The notes below the pieces were generated by a model. That model had not been told where the DNA came from and made no database searches. It saw only the letters and a program-made list of their open reading frames with translations. DNA of 64,000 bases, taken from the NCBI GenBank assembly GCA_964609025.1, contig CAZSQM010000001.1, positions 186,001 to 250,000 on the forward strand, read 5' to 3'. This stretch comes from SIG307 sp964609025 (GTDB lineage Bacteria > Bacillota > Clostridia > Lachnospirales > Lachnospiraceae). Shown in pieces: positions 16,268 through 24,522 of the stretch. Each line of letters starts with the position of its first letter. Within the stretch, counting starts at the first letter, position 1. Position numbers and translations under genes: made by a program.

Positions 16268-16996
16268 ATGAATAGAGATACGATAATAAACACCCTCACC
16301 GAATTACTAAAACCGGACGAACACGTCCACGCTTTATGGCTGGAAGGATCGGATGCTACCGGAAGACTTGATGAATATTCGGATATTGACGTGTGCATCT
16401 GCGTGGATGAGAACGCCGTTGATACCGTCTTTCGGAAGGTACAGGAAGCCTTCCCCACGGATTTTATGCATGTGAATTACCCAAACGATTCCGAACGGCA
16501 GTTGGTATTCCATGTTACAGGCACGGACAAGTATCTGATGGTGGATTTCAATGCGTACTTTTACGGCAAGGCAAATACCACCTTCGTAAAAGGGGATAAA
16601 ATCGATGCCTGCAAGGTGCTGTTTGATAAAAAAAAGATCATTCAATACCGGGACTATGACCCTGCGGAGTGTGCCGGAGAGTGTGACTACTGGAAAGAAG
16701 AAAGTGAGTACCGGTTCAGTCAAATCAGCCGGGTAGAAAAATACTGTTTGCGAGGATTATTTCCGGAGGCCTTTGTGTATTACCAGAAGTATGTGGTGGA
16801 ACCGTTGGTATTTACACTCAGAAGAAAGTACACGCCCACCAAAATCTGGTACTACATGGTGCATATTTCCGACCATATCCCGCAGACGGAAGTCGAAAAG
16901 CTGAACCGGATACTTCAGGTTTCCGATGTGAAAGATATTCTGGCTAACCTTTCCTTTGCCGAGGAGTGGTATCAGGAATTAACAAGGGAACCGTAA
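16268..16996 (+). CDS. Nucleotidyltransferase (Pol-beta fold, aminoglycoside-nucleotidyltransferase-like)
   Basis: A 242-residue protein. Residues about 22-50 carry the Pol-beta nucleotidyltransferase signature: LEGSDATGRLDEYSDIDVCI, that is GS-x-(A)-x-GRxDxxSDxD, with a third acidic residue expected in YLMVDFNAYF. The C-terminal half is helical, as in ANT and in DNA polymerase beta-like adenylyltransferases. It may adenylylate a small molecule. The presence of an APH-like kinase 1.3 kb downstream and a GNAT enzyme upstream suggests a set of small-molecule-modifying enzymes, but no substrate is visible. The ATG is preceded by AAGGGACGA. Confidence 0.72.
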   Translation: MNRDTIINTLTELLKPDEHVHALWLEGSDATGRLDEYSDIDVCICVDENAVDTVFRKVQEAFPTDFMHVNYPNDSERQLVFHVTGTDKYLMVDFNAYFYGKANTTFVKGDKIDACKVLFDKKKIIQYRDYDPAECAGECDYWKEESEYRFSQISRVEKYCLRGLFPEAFVYYQKYVVEPLVFTLRRKYTPTKIWYYMVHISDHIPQTEVEKLNRILQVSDVKDILANLSFAEEWYQELTREP

Positions 16997-17036
16997 TGCT
17001 TCGCATTTGAAACTCTGATGCAGAAAAACAGACGTT

Positions 17037-17130
17037 ATGATATAATAAAGACGTAGTGAGGATTTGCAAGCTTGCTTGCAAAATCCGAGCGGAGTTGGAG
17101 ATCATGAACGAAGTTCATGATATAATAGGT
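17037..17130. repeat. Compact palindromic element
   Basis: Within about 95 bp are two near-perfect palindromes, TTGCAAGCTTGCTTGCAA-type (17067-17085) and ATCATGAAC/GTTCATGAT (17101-17121), each next to the word TGATATAATA. It looks like an intergenic repeat element or a pair of protein-binding sites rather than coding DNA. Confidence 0.45.
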
Positions 17131-17197
17131 TCGACAAATCAGAAGTTGTTGAGTTGTTTGGTCGAAGGAATTAACAAAATAAATAATCTGTAATAAA

Positions 17198-17425
17198 GCC
17201 AGAGGTGGGCAAAGAGAAGAAAAATCACAAAAAATGCCCCGTCAAAAAGCCAAAGTCGGGGCAAAGAGAAGAAAAAAAGCAAAAAATGCCCCGTCAAAAA
17301 GCCAGCGACGGGGCATAGAGAGAAAAAATTGCAAAATATGCCCCGCGGAGAAGCCAAGACCGGGGCATAGAGAGAAAAAATTGCGAATTATGCCCCGTAA
17401 CGAAGACAGGGGCGGGGCACAGAGA
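17198..17425. repeat. Tandem array of 52-bp hairpin units (four full units plus a partial)
   Basis: Unit starts (GCC/GAC) fall at 17198, 17249, 17301, 17353 and 17405, so the period is 51-52 bp and cannot keep a reading frame. Each unit has a purine-rich A-tract followed by TGCCCCG; together with CGGGGCA of the next unit this forms a stem of about 7 bp with a 13-nt loop. Stem sequences are kept (TGCCCCG / CGGGGCA), with small differences between units. The array fills the gap between the nucleotidyltransferase and HAD genes. A structured non-coding RNA or a binding array are possible. Confidence 0.8.
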
Positions 17426-17507
17426 AGGAATACTTTCAAATTGCCCGCAGTGCCAGCCGGCATTGTTCAAAAATTTCAAATTCTTCTATTCTATGCAGAC
17501 TCCCATA

Positions 17508-17529
17508 CAATTGAACTTACGTTCAATTG
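17508..17529. promoter_or_regulatory. Perfect palindrome, operator-like
   Basis: CAATTGAAC-TTAC-GTTCAATTG, 9-bp perfect arms with a 4-nt centre, 58 bp before the HAD gene. Symmetric and AT-rich like TetR-type operators, but no regulator lies nearby and no T-run follows. Confidence 0.35.
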
Positions 17530-17586
17530 TCATCGCTCGCCAAAAAGCTCGTTCAATTCCTATTTTTCTGTTAATGGAGGATTATG

Positions 17587-18246
17587 ATGATAAAAGCATT
17601 TTTTGTAGATTTCTATGGCACTCTAGTGCATGAGGATGGCGAAGTAATCAAAGAAATAACAGATATAATATGCCGCACAGGCAAAGTTGAAAATAGAAAA
17701 GAGGTTGGTGCTTTTTGGTGGAATGATTTTCAAACAATGCTCTCAAACTCATATGATGAGGGGTTTGAAACACAAAGGGAATTGGAACGAAAATCGTTAG
17801 TACATACTTTGGAAAAGTTTCATTCATCTGAAAATGCAGACGAATTAAGCAACCTTATGTTTGCGCATTGGGTAAAGCCTCCTATCTTCGAGGACACAAA
17901 AGAGTTCTTTAAGAAAAGCCCTATTCCGATTTACATTGTGTCTAATATCGATACATCAGATATTTTGGATGCTATATCATTCCATGATTTATCTCCGGCA
18001 GGTGTTTATACTTCTGAAGATGCAAAATCATACAAGCCAAGAGCAGAATTATTTAGTCTTGCATTAAAAAACAGTGGCTTATCAGCAGATGAAGTAATTC
18101 ATATAGGAGATTCTATAAGTAGTGATGTCAAAGGAGCTGGTGCATTAAAGATTAAGGCATTATGGTTAAATAGATTTGGCAAAAATGTACCAGATGGTGT
18201 TGATAGCATTCGTAATTTGTGCAAAGCAATTGAACGGATAAAGTGA
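17587..18246 (+). CDS. HAD-family phosphatase
   Basis: A 219-residue haloacid dehalogenase-like hydrolase: motif I FFVDFYGTLV (nucleophile Asp, with F-Y in place of the usual second Asp region), motif II IYIVSNID, motif III lysine in KSYKPRAELF, and motif IV HIGDSISSDVKGA. The cap is the small helical C1 type, as in phosphoglycolate phosphatase relatives. Of two adjacent ATGs, the second (17587) lies 6 nt after GGAGG and is preferred over 17584. The gene is much richer in A+T than the flanking ones, a sign of separate origin. The substrate is unknown. Confidence 0.82.
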   Translation: MIKAFFVDFYGTLVHEDGEVIKEITDIICRTGKVENRKEVGAFWWNDFQTMLSNSYDEGFETQRELERKSLVHTLEKFHSSENADELSNLMFAHWVKPPIFEDTKEFFKKSPIPIYIVSNIDTSDILDAISFHDLSPAGVYTSEDAKSYKPRAELFSLALKNSGLSADEVIHIGDSISSDVKGAGALKIKALWLNRFGKNVPDGVDSIRNLCKAIERIK

Positions 18247-18279
18247 CAAAATTGATAATCCATCATTTCGGAGGGTGAC

Positions 18280-19137
18280 ATGACAGATATTTTAAACTAC
18301 GCAAAAGAACACTTTGATACGCTTGAACAGGGCGGCATCTCTTCCAATGAGATTCGTTTTTTTGAGTATGACGGGAAAAAATACGTATTTAAAAAACCAC
18401 TTATGTTAGGGGACAACCTGTCGCCGTTTTGGCAGATGATGAAGAATGTGTTCTCGTTTACTTTTGAAAAGCAGAATAAGAATCTCAGGAATGTGTATGA
18501 AGCACTAAAGGATAATCCGCATATCCCGGTTGCACCGCTTATTGCGGCAGATGAAACTGCCATGATATACGGCTTTCTGGAGGGGGCTTCCTATGAGGAG
18601 GATACGTTTCCGGAAGGCACAGAAAACGCCTATCTGCTGGGGCAATTTATCGGATATAATCACCAAATTGCACATAAAGGCTGTGGTATTTTGGGTGCCT
18701 GCGATGTGACTGACTTTTTTTCAAATGCCTTATCCCACATGGAGCAATTCATTCAAACTCGCTGGAACGGTACAGACGAAATCGACCGAAAGGTACAGTT
18801 ATACTTTAATTCTATCCGGAAGAACCACTTTCAAAGCGCCCGCTATTCTCTTATAATGGCGGACATGAGCGCCGACCAGTTCCTTTACAAAGGAGAGGAG
18901 ATTGCCGCCTGTGTGGATTTGGATGCCTATGTAATCGGTCCGGTGGAGTGGGAATTAGCCTTCCTGCACAAACAGGTAAAGGACTGGGGAAGCTTTACCG
19001 CAGGCTATGAAACCTACCGGCCTATGCCTGGTTTTGAAAAATTGTCTCACTTTTTCTATTTCCTGATGGCACTGAATCCCTACCGGGACAAGAGCGAAAT
19101 GGAAGAAGTATTGGAAAAGCTATTTCGCTTTCTTTAA
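18280..19137 (+). CDS. APH/choline-kinase-like phosphotransferase
   Basis: A 285-residue protein with a kinase-like fold. Residues 25-37 (RFFEYDGKKYVFKKP) give a lysine strand as in the N-lobe. The C-lobe has SLIMADMSADQFLYKGEEIAACVDLDAYVIGP, aligning to the Brenner motif (HxDxxxxN) and the metal-binding D-x-D of aminoglycoside phosphotransferases, but the usual His is replaced (ADMSADQ). It may be a divergent small-molecule kinase. AT content is intermediate. It follows the HAD gene by 33 bp, with GGAGGGTGAC in front, so the two are probably co-transcribed. Confidence 0.62.
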   Translation: MTDILNYAKEHFDTLEQGGISSNEIRFFEYDGKKYVFKKPLMLGDNLSPFWQMMKNVFSFTFEKQNKNLRNVYEALKDNPHIPVAPLIAADETAMIYGFLEGASYEEDTFPEGTENAYLLGQFIGYNHQIAHKGCGILGACDVTDFFSNALSHMEQFIQTRWNGTDEIDRKVQLYFNSIRKNHFQSARYSLIMADMSADQFLYKGEEIAACVDLDAYVIGPVEWELAFLHKQVKDWGSFTAGYETYRPMPGFEKLSHFFYFLMALNPYRDKSEMEEVLEKLFRFL

Positions 19138-19138
19138 C

Positions 19139-19312
19139 CGGCTGGCACAGTATCTTTTACAGGCCGGGGGGCTACAGATTTTCGGCAGCATTTCTCAGAT
19201 TCCTTCGGTTGATGACGTAGAACTCGGACACGAAGCCATAGAACAGGTAATTGCAAAATTATATCAAAACTGGGCAAAGGCGCCTGCCCTTGCCAATCGT
19301 TCACAAATATGA
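19139..19312 (+). pseudogene. Possible C-terminal gene remnant
   Basis: An open stretch of 57 codons without start directly follows, and slightly overlaps in another frame, the end of the kinase gene. Its translation (contains VDDVELGHEAIEQVI and KLYQNWAKAP) has normal codon use and helix-like composition, so it could be the tail of a lost gene. I do not recognise the family. Confidence 0.3.
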
Positions 19313-19419
19313 TAAACTGTAAATGATGCAAAAGGAAGTCTGCCGTCAAAGACTCTAAGGGATACTTCACCCAAAGAGTATTTTGTGCAGCACGTGTAAA
19401 AGAAAAAGGAGGAAGTTTT

Positions 19420-19485
19420 ATGCCAATGTCCGTAAGAAAGCAACACAGGCTTTCAGGATTTTCGCTCCGTGCAGCTTATCTCTAA
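19420..19485 (+). CDS. Short ORF with strong ribosome site (leader-like, 21 aa)
   Basis: AAGGAGG followed 7 nt later by ATG encodes a basic 21-residue peptide starting MPMSVRKQHRLSG. Its stop falls inside the 5' arm of the strong hairpin at 19483-19516, which precedes the CD3324-like gene. This resembles a leader peptide plus regulatory hairpin, but it may instead be a gene remnant. Confidence 0.4.
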   Translation: MPMSVRKQHRLSGFSLRAAYL

Positions 19486-19516
19486 GCGGCGGTGTACGGA
19501 GCGGTACAGCCGCTTA
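19483..19516 (+). promoter_or_regulatory. Strong hairpin after the short ORF
   Basis: TAAGCGGC/GCCGCTTA (8 bp) continued by TGTAC/GTACA (5 bp) after a 2-nt bulge, 6-nt loop. No T-run follows, so it is not a terminator; it lies 57 nt before the next start codon. Confidence 0.5.
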
Positions 19517-19572
19517 ACCTGATATATGCTGCACCCAATCGAACCCTAAAAAATTCGAACGGAGTGATTCTT

Positions 19573-19833
19573 ATGTCATATATCAACGCCAAAAAGGTAC
19601 TTCCGGACTGGCTTCTCCACGAAATCAGAAGCTACACCGGGGACGGCCTGATTTACATACCGCCTGAAACAGCTACCCGCAAAGCATGGGGAAGCAAATC
19701 GGGCGCAAAAGAAATTTTAGAAACAAGAAATCTTGAAATCCGTACAAAGAAACAAGAGGGCGTGACAGTTTCCCGCCTTGCCGCGGAATATCATCTTTCC
19801 GAAGACACGATTAAACGGATTTTATACCGGTAA
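19573..19833 (+). CDS. CD3324-like small DNA-binding protein
   Basis: An 86-residue protein beginning MSYINAKKVLPDWLLHEIRSY, with YIPPETATRKAWGSKSGAKE and a C-terminal helix-turn-helix (VSRLAAEYHLSEDTIKRIL). This matches the small CD3324-type family of Clostridia related to Mor-like activators; it is thought to bind DNA but its targets are unknown. Start at 19573 after GGAGTG; a longer frame upstream (19492) lacks a ribosome site and overlaps the hairpin. A terminator follows. Confidence 0.7.
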   Translation: MSYINAKKVLPDWLLHEIRSYTGDGLIYIPPETATRKAWGSKSGAKEILETRNLEIRTKKQEGVTVSRLAAEYHLSEDTIKRILYR

Positions 19834-19863
19834 GCACTATGCATGGTTACCGTACCGGGCAGA

Positions 19864-19904
19864 AAGAGGCTGACGCTAAAAAACCGCGCCGCCTCTTCTT
19901 TTTT
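19864..19904 (+). terminator. Intrinsic terminator after the CD3324-like gene
   Basis: AAGAGGC (19864-19870) pairs with GCCTCTT (19891-19897), followed by CTTTTTT. Confidence 0.7.
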
Positions 19905-20041
19905 CTGCTTTTCCCCACACGCAGGGAGTTTCTTCTGCATTTTAGTTCTATTGACAGAAGTACTTCCACAGGAATATAATCAAACGAAAGGATAATGTAG
20001 TTGTCGTGTGCATGATGTCAGAATCTTTAGGAGGTAATGAT

Positions 20042-20487
20042 ATGAAAAAGAAAAAAAATTAGTAATCGCCGGTTTGGGCGTGGTACTTCTGCTTATATTA
20101 GTTTTCGGCGGAATAGAGATTTACAAATATAATACAATGTTATATCGTGTTGGTATAGCCAGAAGTACAAGTGGAAGAATTGAACAGCCTATCTTGAGTT
20201 GGGGGGCAAATAGTAGATTTGGAGCATCGGACAAAGCAGAAAAGAAAAGCCAGGAAATTAATCAGGAATGGCGCGAAAAAGTTGGGAGTCTGGTTATTGA
20301 CATAACATTGGGCTATAGTGAAGACAAAGAACATACGCTCAATGTAGAGTATAATGTAGTGGACGGAAAGACAGAGGTTCATTTATTCGGGGAAGGCATT
20401 CCAAACGGCGAGACAGAAAAAAAAGTAATAGACGAAAGGGTTTTACTTAATTATTTGTTCGAGCTTGATAAGGATGTAGTCTACTGA
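20042..20487 (+). pseudogene. Membrane-anchored protein with a one-base frameshift in an A-run
   Basis: ATG at 20042 has a strong TAGGAGG site, but the frame reads MKKKKN and stops. One additional A in the run of eight (20051-20058) would give MKKKKKLVIAGLGVVLLLILV, a lysine start and membrane helix, joined to the long frame that continues to 20487 (about 148 residues in total). The outer part (NQEWREKVGSLVIDITLGYS) is not recognised. The shift could be a base-calling error, transcriptional slippage on the A-run, phase variation, or true inactivation. Without the shift only a TTG start (20074) inside the membrane helix is available. Confidence 0.6.
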
Positions 20488-20579
20488 TTTTTTGAGTATC
20501 TTGACACATCTGTCAGTACATTTCAACTCTTTCCTTCGGTTAGCTCTCATGTCCTTTAAAAATGCTTAGGCAACACAAT

Positions 20580-20737
20580 GCATGAGTTTATTTTTGAATT
20601 TGTCCGAAGGACCGTGTTTTTCGCTGAGTCGAACTCGGCCCCTTAGAGATTCTTAGGCTCGAGGCCACACCCGAACGGCTTAGCTGTTCTTAGTGGAAGT
20701 TCGACGAAGCGTTGCGCTTTGAAAAATAAACTCATGC
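20580..20737. repeat. MITE-like element with 16-bp terminal inverted repeats
   Basis: GCATGAGTTTATTTTT (20580-20595) and its exact complement (20722-20737) bound 158 bp with further internal symmetry (GAGTCGAACTC). A 24-bp word at 20703-20726 recurs exactly at 58791-58814. It lies between two convergent genes; folding as RNA would also make it a long bidirectional stop. The rest of the gap 20488-20786 holds no gene. Confidence 0.55.
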
Positions 20738-20786
20738 TAATATCTTTTTCGGTTGTCAGAACCCCTTACCTGCAAGAATGGGAACT

Positions 20787-21725
20787 CTATCCCTTTACCG
20801 CCCCGGACAGCCCTTCCGCATAATACCGCTGCGTAAATAAAAACAGCGCCGCAATCGGGATTGCCACGCAAACCGAACCCGCGGCAAACCGGGTGTAATA
20901 GTGATATACATATTCCTTTTCTAACATATTCCAAAGACCGATTGCCACCGTATAGTACCGGCTGTCGGCCCCGGCGATGACTTTGGCAAAAATAAAATCC
21001 AGCCACGGCGCAAGGAACGAGGTAATGACCGTATACACAAGAATCGGCTTCGACAGCGGAACGGTAATCCGGTAAAAAATCTTAAACCGAGAAGCTCCGT
21101 CTATCATTGCCGCTTCATCCACGCTTTTCGGAATTGTGTCAAAAAAGCCCTTCGCAATATAAAATCCCAGCCCCGTGCTGGCGGAGTATACCAGTACCAG
21201 TGCCACTAATTTCATGACTCCTTCGGTCAGATTAATTCCCTTTAAAATGTAATACACCGCAATCATAGACATAAAGGCCGGAAACATTCCGAGCACAAGC
21301 GCAATATTCATAAAGGGCTTTCGCAGTTTAAAGCGCATCCGCGACATGGAATAGGACACCGCCAACACAAAAAACGTGGAAATCACGCAGGTAAAACAAG
21401 CCACAATCAGTGTATTCATAAACCAGCGGGGAAAATTAAGCACATCCGTTTCCGTAAAGAGGCGCGTGTAATTCGCAAAGGTAATCTTTTTCGGAAAAAA
21501 TGTGGTAAAGTAGGAACCGGCTTCGCCCCGTAAGGAAGTCATGACAATCCAGAAAATCGGAAACAGCCAAACAAGGGCAAGCACGGCAAGCAGCACATGC
21601 AACAGCACTGTGCGTAACCCTTTCCTTCGTTTGCGCCTGCCGCGTGTCCTTCGTGTACCCTCCTCAGCCGGTACCGTTTGTGTAACATGCGCGCCCGGTA
21701 GTTCTTTTGCAACACCGTTTCTCAC
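20787..21725 (-). CDS. Sugar ABC transporter permease, MalG-like
   Basis: A 312-residue protein with six membrane helices. The EAA loop reads VDEAAMIDGASRFKIFYRITVPLSKPI, the contact site for the ATPase, shown here only through its EAA...G core. It matches MalG/ganQ-type permeases of maltodextrin and galactan importers. The start overlaps the stop of the MalF-like gene by 4 nt (ATGA). The ATP-binding subunit is not in this operon; many Lachnospiraceae use a shared MsmK-type ATPase encoded elsewhere, which is established for related systems but only assumed here. Confidence 0.85.
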   Translation of the reverse strand: MRNGVAKELPGAHVTQTVPAEEGTRRTRGRRKRRKGLRTVLLHVLLAVLALVWLFPIFWIVMTSLRGEAGSYFTTFFPKKITFANYTRLFTETDVLNFPRWFMNTLIVACFTCVISTFFVLAVSYSMSRMRFKLRKPFMNIALVLGMFPAFMSMIAVYYILKGINLTEGVMKLVALVLVYSASTGLGFYIAKGFFDTIPKSVDEAAMIDGASRFKIFYRITVPLSKPILVYTVITSFLAPWLDFIFAKVIAGADSRYYTVAIGLWNMLEKEYVYHYYTRFAAGSVCVAIPIAALFLFTQRYYAEGLSGAVKG

Positions 21726-23095
21726 TGAAATCCCTCCTCGTTTCTATAAGCAGCGGTTCTGCGATACGCAACCAGGGAAATCACAATGGAAATCAAAAAG
21801 GTCAGAATACCGATGACCGCACCGTAGCAATAATCCTTATTATCAATCGTCAGCTTATAAAGCCATGTGACAAGCAAATCCGTTTTTCCCGCTGTTCCCC
21901 GGTAATACTCTAAGGTTGCCGGGGCACCGCCGGATAAAAGATAAATGACATTAAAGTTATTGATGTTGTTAATAAAGGTGGTAATCAGAGTCGGCGCCGT
22001 CACAAACAGCATATACGGCAACGTTATTTTCAAAAACGTCACTCTTGCATTCGCACCGTCCACCTTTGCCGCCTCGTAAAGCTCCGTAGGAATGTTTTGC
22101 AGAATACCGGTCGTTGTCAACAGCGTATACGGTACGCCGACCCAGATATTCACAAGAATAATCGTTACTCTCGCCCATGTGGCATCCGTAAAAAACGGCA
22201 GTGCGGCGTCCGTCGCAATCAGTCCCCATTCCCGCAGCAGGACATTTACCGCACCGTTTGGCTGTAACAGGGTTCGCATGGTTAAAAGCGTTACAAACTG
22301 TGGCACCGCAATGGAGAGAATAAAGCAAAAGCGCCAGAAGCCCTTTCCCCGCACCGACTTGCTGTTAATCAAAATAGCTAACAGCATGCCCAAAATATAA
22401 TTTAAAAAGGTCGCAAACACCGCCCAGGTCAGGGTCCAGCCCAGAATCGGCCAGAAGGTTTTTCCGAAAGCTCCGCTAAAATCCAAAACGGTACGGAAAT
22501 TATCAAGCCCTACCCAGGTAAACAGCTTTCCCGGCACCTGATGGTCGCGGTCATAGTTGGTAAATGCCATACTGATCATAAAGACTAACGGCAGTACCGT
22601 AAACGTAAGGACGCCCAGCACCGGAAGGCTAAGCAGCGTCCGGTAAAGCCTTGCGTCAAAATGGGCCGCGATTTCTTCCCGGAAATTCGGCACCCTGCGC
22701 CCTGCTCTTTTTAATTCCTCCGCCTTATATGCGGAGCGGACCGCCGCCCTCCAGAAAATAAGAAACGCCGCTGTCAGAAAGACAAAAATAACACCGGAAA
22801 GCAGAATCAACAGCGAGTTATCCCCTGCCTGATAGACATAGATGCCCTGCGTTTCATCCCAGACCTTTTCCTGCGTCTTTGTTCCGAGGGTCGGCAGCTT
22901 TTCCAAAACGGAAAGCCCGGTTTGAAAAAAATAACCCCAATAGGCTGCCGTAATACACAAAAATAAAATTCCTTTTGCTATCTGCCCGCGGCGGATATTT
23001 CCGATACCGGGCAGCAACAGCGAAAGCTTTGTAAAACCATCGCCCCTTGCCAGTGACCGAAAAAATCCGGCTTCACCGATTTTCACGCTTTGCAT
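21722..23095 (-). CDS. Sugar ABC transporter permease, MalF-like
   Basis: A 457-residue protein. Extra N-terminal helices (about 40-60 and 100-120) precede the usual six-helix core, as in MalF. The EAA motif is ELYEAAKVDGANARVTFLK. Residues near 160-200 include FTNYDRDHQVPGKLFTWVGL, typical of maltodextrin MalF proteins (cf. GanP/MdxF). It forms the membrane channel with the MalG-like protein and receives sugar from the lipoprotein encoded 14 bp upstream. malQ about 5 kb away supports maltodextrin as substrate, but this is inference. Confidence 0.85.
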   Translation of the reverse strand: MQSVKIGEAGFFRSLARGDGFTKLSLLLPGIGNIRRGQIAKGILFLCITAAYWGYFFQTGLSVLEKLPTLGTKTQEKVWDETQGIYVYQAGDNSLLILLSGVIFVFLTAAFLIFWRAAVRSAYKAEELKRAGRRVPNFREEIAAHFDARLYRTLLSLPVLGVLTFTVLPLVFMISMAFTNYDRDHQVPGKLFTWVGLDNFRTVLDFSGAFGKTFWPILGWTLTWAVFATFLNYILGMLLAILINSKSVRGKGFWRFCFILSIAVPQFVTLLTMRTLLQPNGAVNVLLREWGLIATDAALPFFTDATWARVTIILVNIWVGVPYTLLTTTGILQNIPTELYEAAKVDGANARVTFLKITLPYMLFVTAPTLITTFINNINNFNVIYLLSGGAPATLEYYRGTAGKTDLLVTWLYKLTIDNKDYCYGAVIGILTFLISIVISLVAYRRTAAYRNEEGFQ

Positions 23096-23109
23096 CGCTC
23101 TTTTCCTCC

Positions 23110-24444
23110 CTAAAATCCGGTCCCCGCATTGAGGGCCTCTTCCAGCTCCCGGGTTCTCTTCTCCGCATTCTGCTTTGTTACGCTTCCGTTATAGATTTCC
23201 TCCGCAAAGGTTTCTACAATCTGGAACCAGTTCGTAATCTCGGGAACCGTCGGCTGCACCACGGAAGTATTTAAAACTACCGCATTTTCCGCCGCTGCAA
23301 CCGGGCTTGCAAGCACCTCCTCCGATGCCGCAAGCGTAACATTGGTCGGTGTAATATCACGGTATACAAATCTGTCCCTTTGGACGCTCTCACCGCCGAG
23401 ATACAGCGCAAGCGCTACCGCTGCCGCCATGTGATTGCTGCGCGGGTTGACGCCCACCGCCTTCGAACCGGTAAACTGGCGCATAACGCCGGATACTCCG
23501 TTGTCATAAGTTACGGTCGGAAGCTGCGCCGTTGCAAAATTTTCGCCCAGCGCCTCCTTCACCGCGCTTGCTTTCCAGGAGCCGGAAACGAGCGATGCAA
23601 GGGTTCCGTTTGCAAGCCGAGCAATGGAATCATCCCCCGCCTCCTTGTGGAAACGCGGATTGTTTACCAAATCCACCAAAAACTCCGTTACATAACCGAA
23701 ATCTCCGATATTCGTTCCCTTCTCCTGCTCGGTTCCGTTCTCTCCGTACAGAGAAAACCCGGCCGCATAATAAAACTGCTCGATATACCAGCTATCCGTC
23801 AGCTCAAAGCCGAAGGCCGCAACACCGTTTCCCAAATCCTTCTCAAGCATCGTATTTAAGGAGGTCACATCCTCCTCGGTAAGCATGCTGTTGTTATAGT
23901 ACAAAATTAACGTGTTGGGGGTATACGGAACGCCGTACACTCCGTCCTCATATACCACGCTCCGGTATATGGTATCGCTGTTTGTTTCCCGTATCGTTTC
24001 CACCGCAGAGCCGCCAAACTCCGCAAGAGCGCCCGCGCCCACCAACGTCGCCAGCTGGTCGTTCGCATACATATAAACGTCTGCTGCCGTATCCAAATCC
24101 TTCGTCACAACATCTCTTGCGTCGCTTTCCGAGCACACACCGTACCGGAAGGTAATATCCCACTCCGGATGGGCTTCGTCAAACTCGGTACACCATTTTG
24201 CAAGCAGACCGTTAGGCACGCCCTTATAAGCTGCCTGGTCCTCCGCCGGCGACCATACCGTAAGGGTTATCTTCTTTACTTCCCCGCCGGAAGCCTGTCC
24301 GCCCTCCGGTGCCTGGGTCGTCGTACCGTTGTTATTTCCCGCGTTTCCGCCATTGTTGCAGGCGCACCCCGCCATACCGCCAAGAAGCATACCGCACGCC
24401 AGAATCAATGCCACTGTCTTTTTAAATTTCTTCCACTGTCCCAT
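23110..24444 (-). CDS. Maltodextrin-type solute-binding lipoprotein
   Basis: A 444-residue protein. The lipoprotein signal is clear: basic start, hydrophobic core ending LLGGMAGC with Cys about residue 27, then a Gly/Asn/Thr linker. The mature part begins KKITLTVWSPAEDQ and has YMYANDQLATLVGAGAL and GVPYTPNTLILYYN, the pattern of family 1 sugar-binding proteins (MalE group). It captures oligosaccharides outside the membrane and delivers them to the two permeases. First gene of the operon; the leader upstream carries a 14-bp hairpin. Confidence 0.85.
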   Translation of the reverse strand: MGQWKKFKKTVALILACGMLLGGMAGCACNNGGNAGNNNGTTTQAPEGGQASGGEVKKITLTVWSPAEDQAAYKGVPNGLLAKWCTEFDEAHPEWDITFRYGVCSESDARDVVTKDLDTAADVYMYANDQLATLVGAGALAEFGGSAVETIRETNSDTIYRSVVYEDGVYGVPYTPNTLILYYNNSMLTEEDVTSLNTMLEKDLGNGVAAFGFELTDSWYIEQFYYAAGFSLYGENGTEQEKGTNIGDFGYVTEFLVDLVNNPRFHKEAGDDSIARLANGTLASLVSGSWKASAVKEALGENFATAQLPTVTYDNGVSGVMRQFTGSKAVGVNPRSNHMAAAVALALYLGGESVQRDRFVYRDITPTNVTLAASEEVLASPVAAAENAVVLNTSVVQPTVPEITNWFQIVETFAEEIYNGSVTKQNAEKRTRELEEALNAGTGF

Positions 24445-24522
24445 ACAAATCTACCTCTCATTCTTACACGTCTTCGTCCGGCGGATGCCTTTACAAACCA
24501 TCCCGGCGATTTTTCTTGTAAA

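Noticed and set aside
17198..17425. CRISPR array
   Set aside because: The spacer parts are themselves similar A-rich sequences, the period is 51-52 bp with degenerate units, and no cas gene is present.
20787..24444. A missing ATPase gene of the ABC transporter as evidence of a broken operon
   Set aside because: Related Gram-positive maltodextrin systems commonly use a shared MsmK-type ATPase encoded elsewhere, so absence here is normal.
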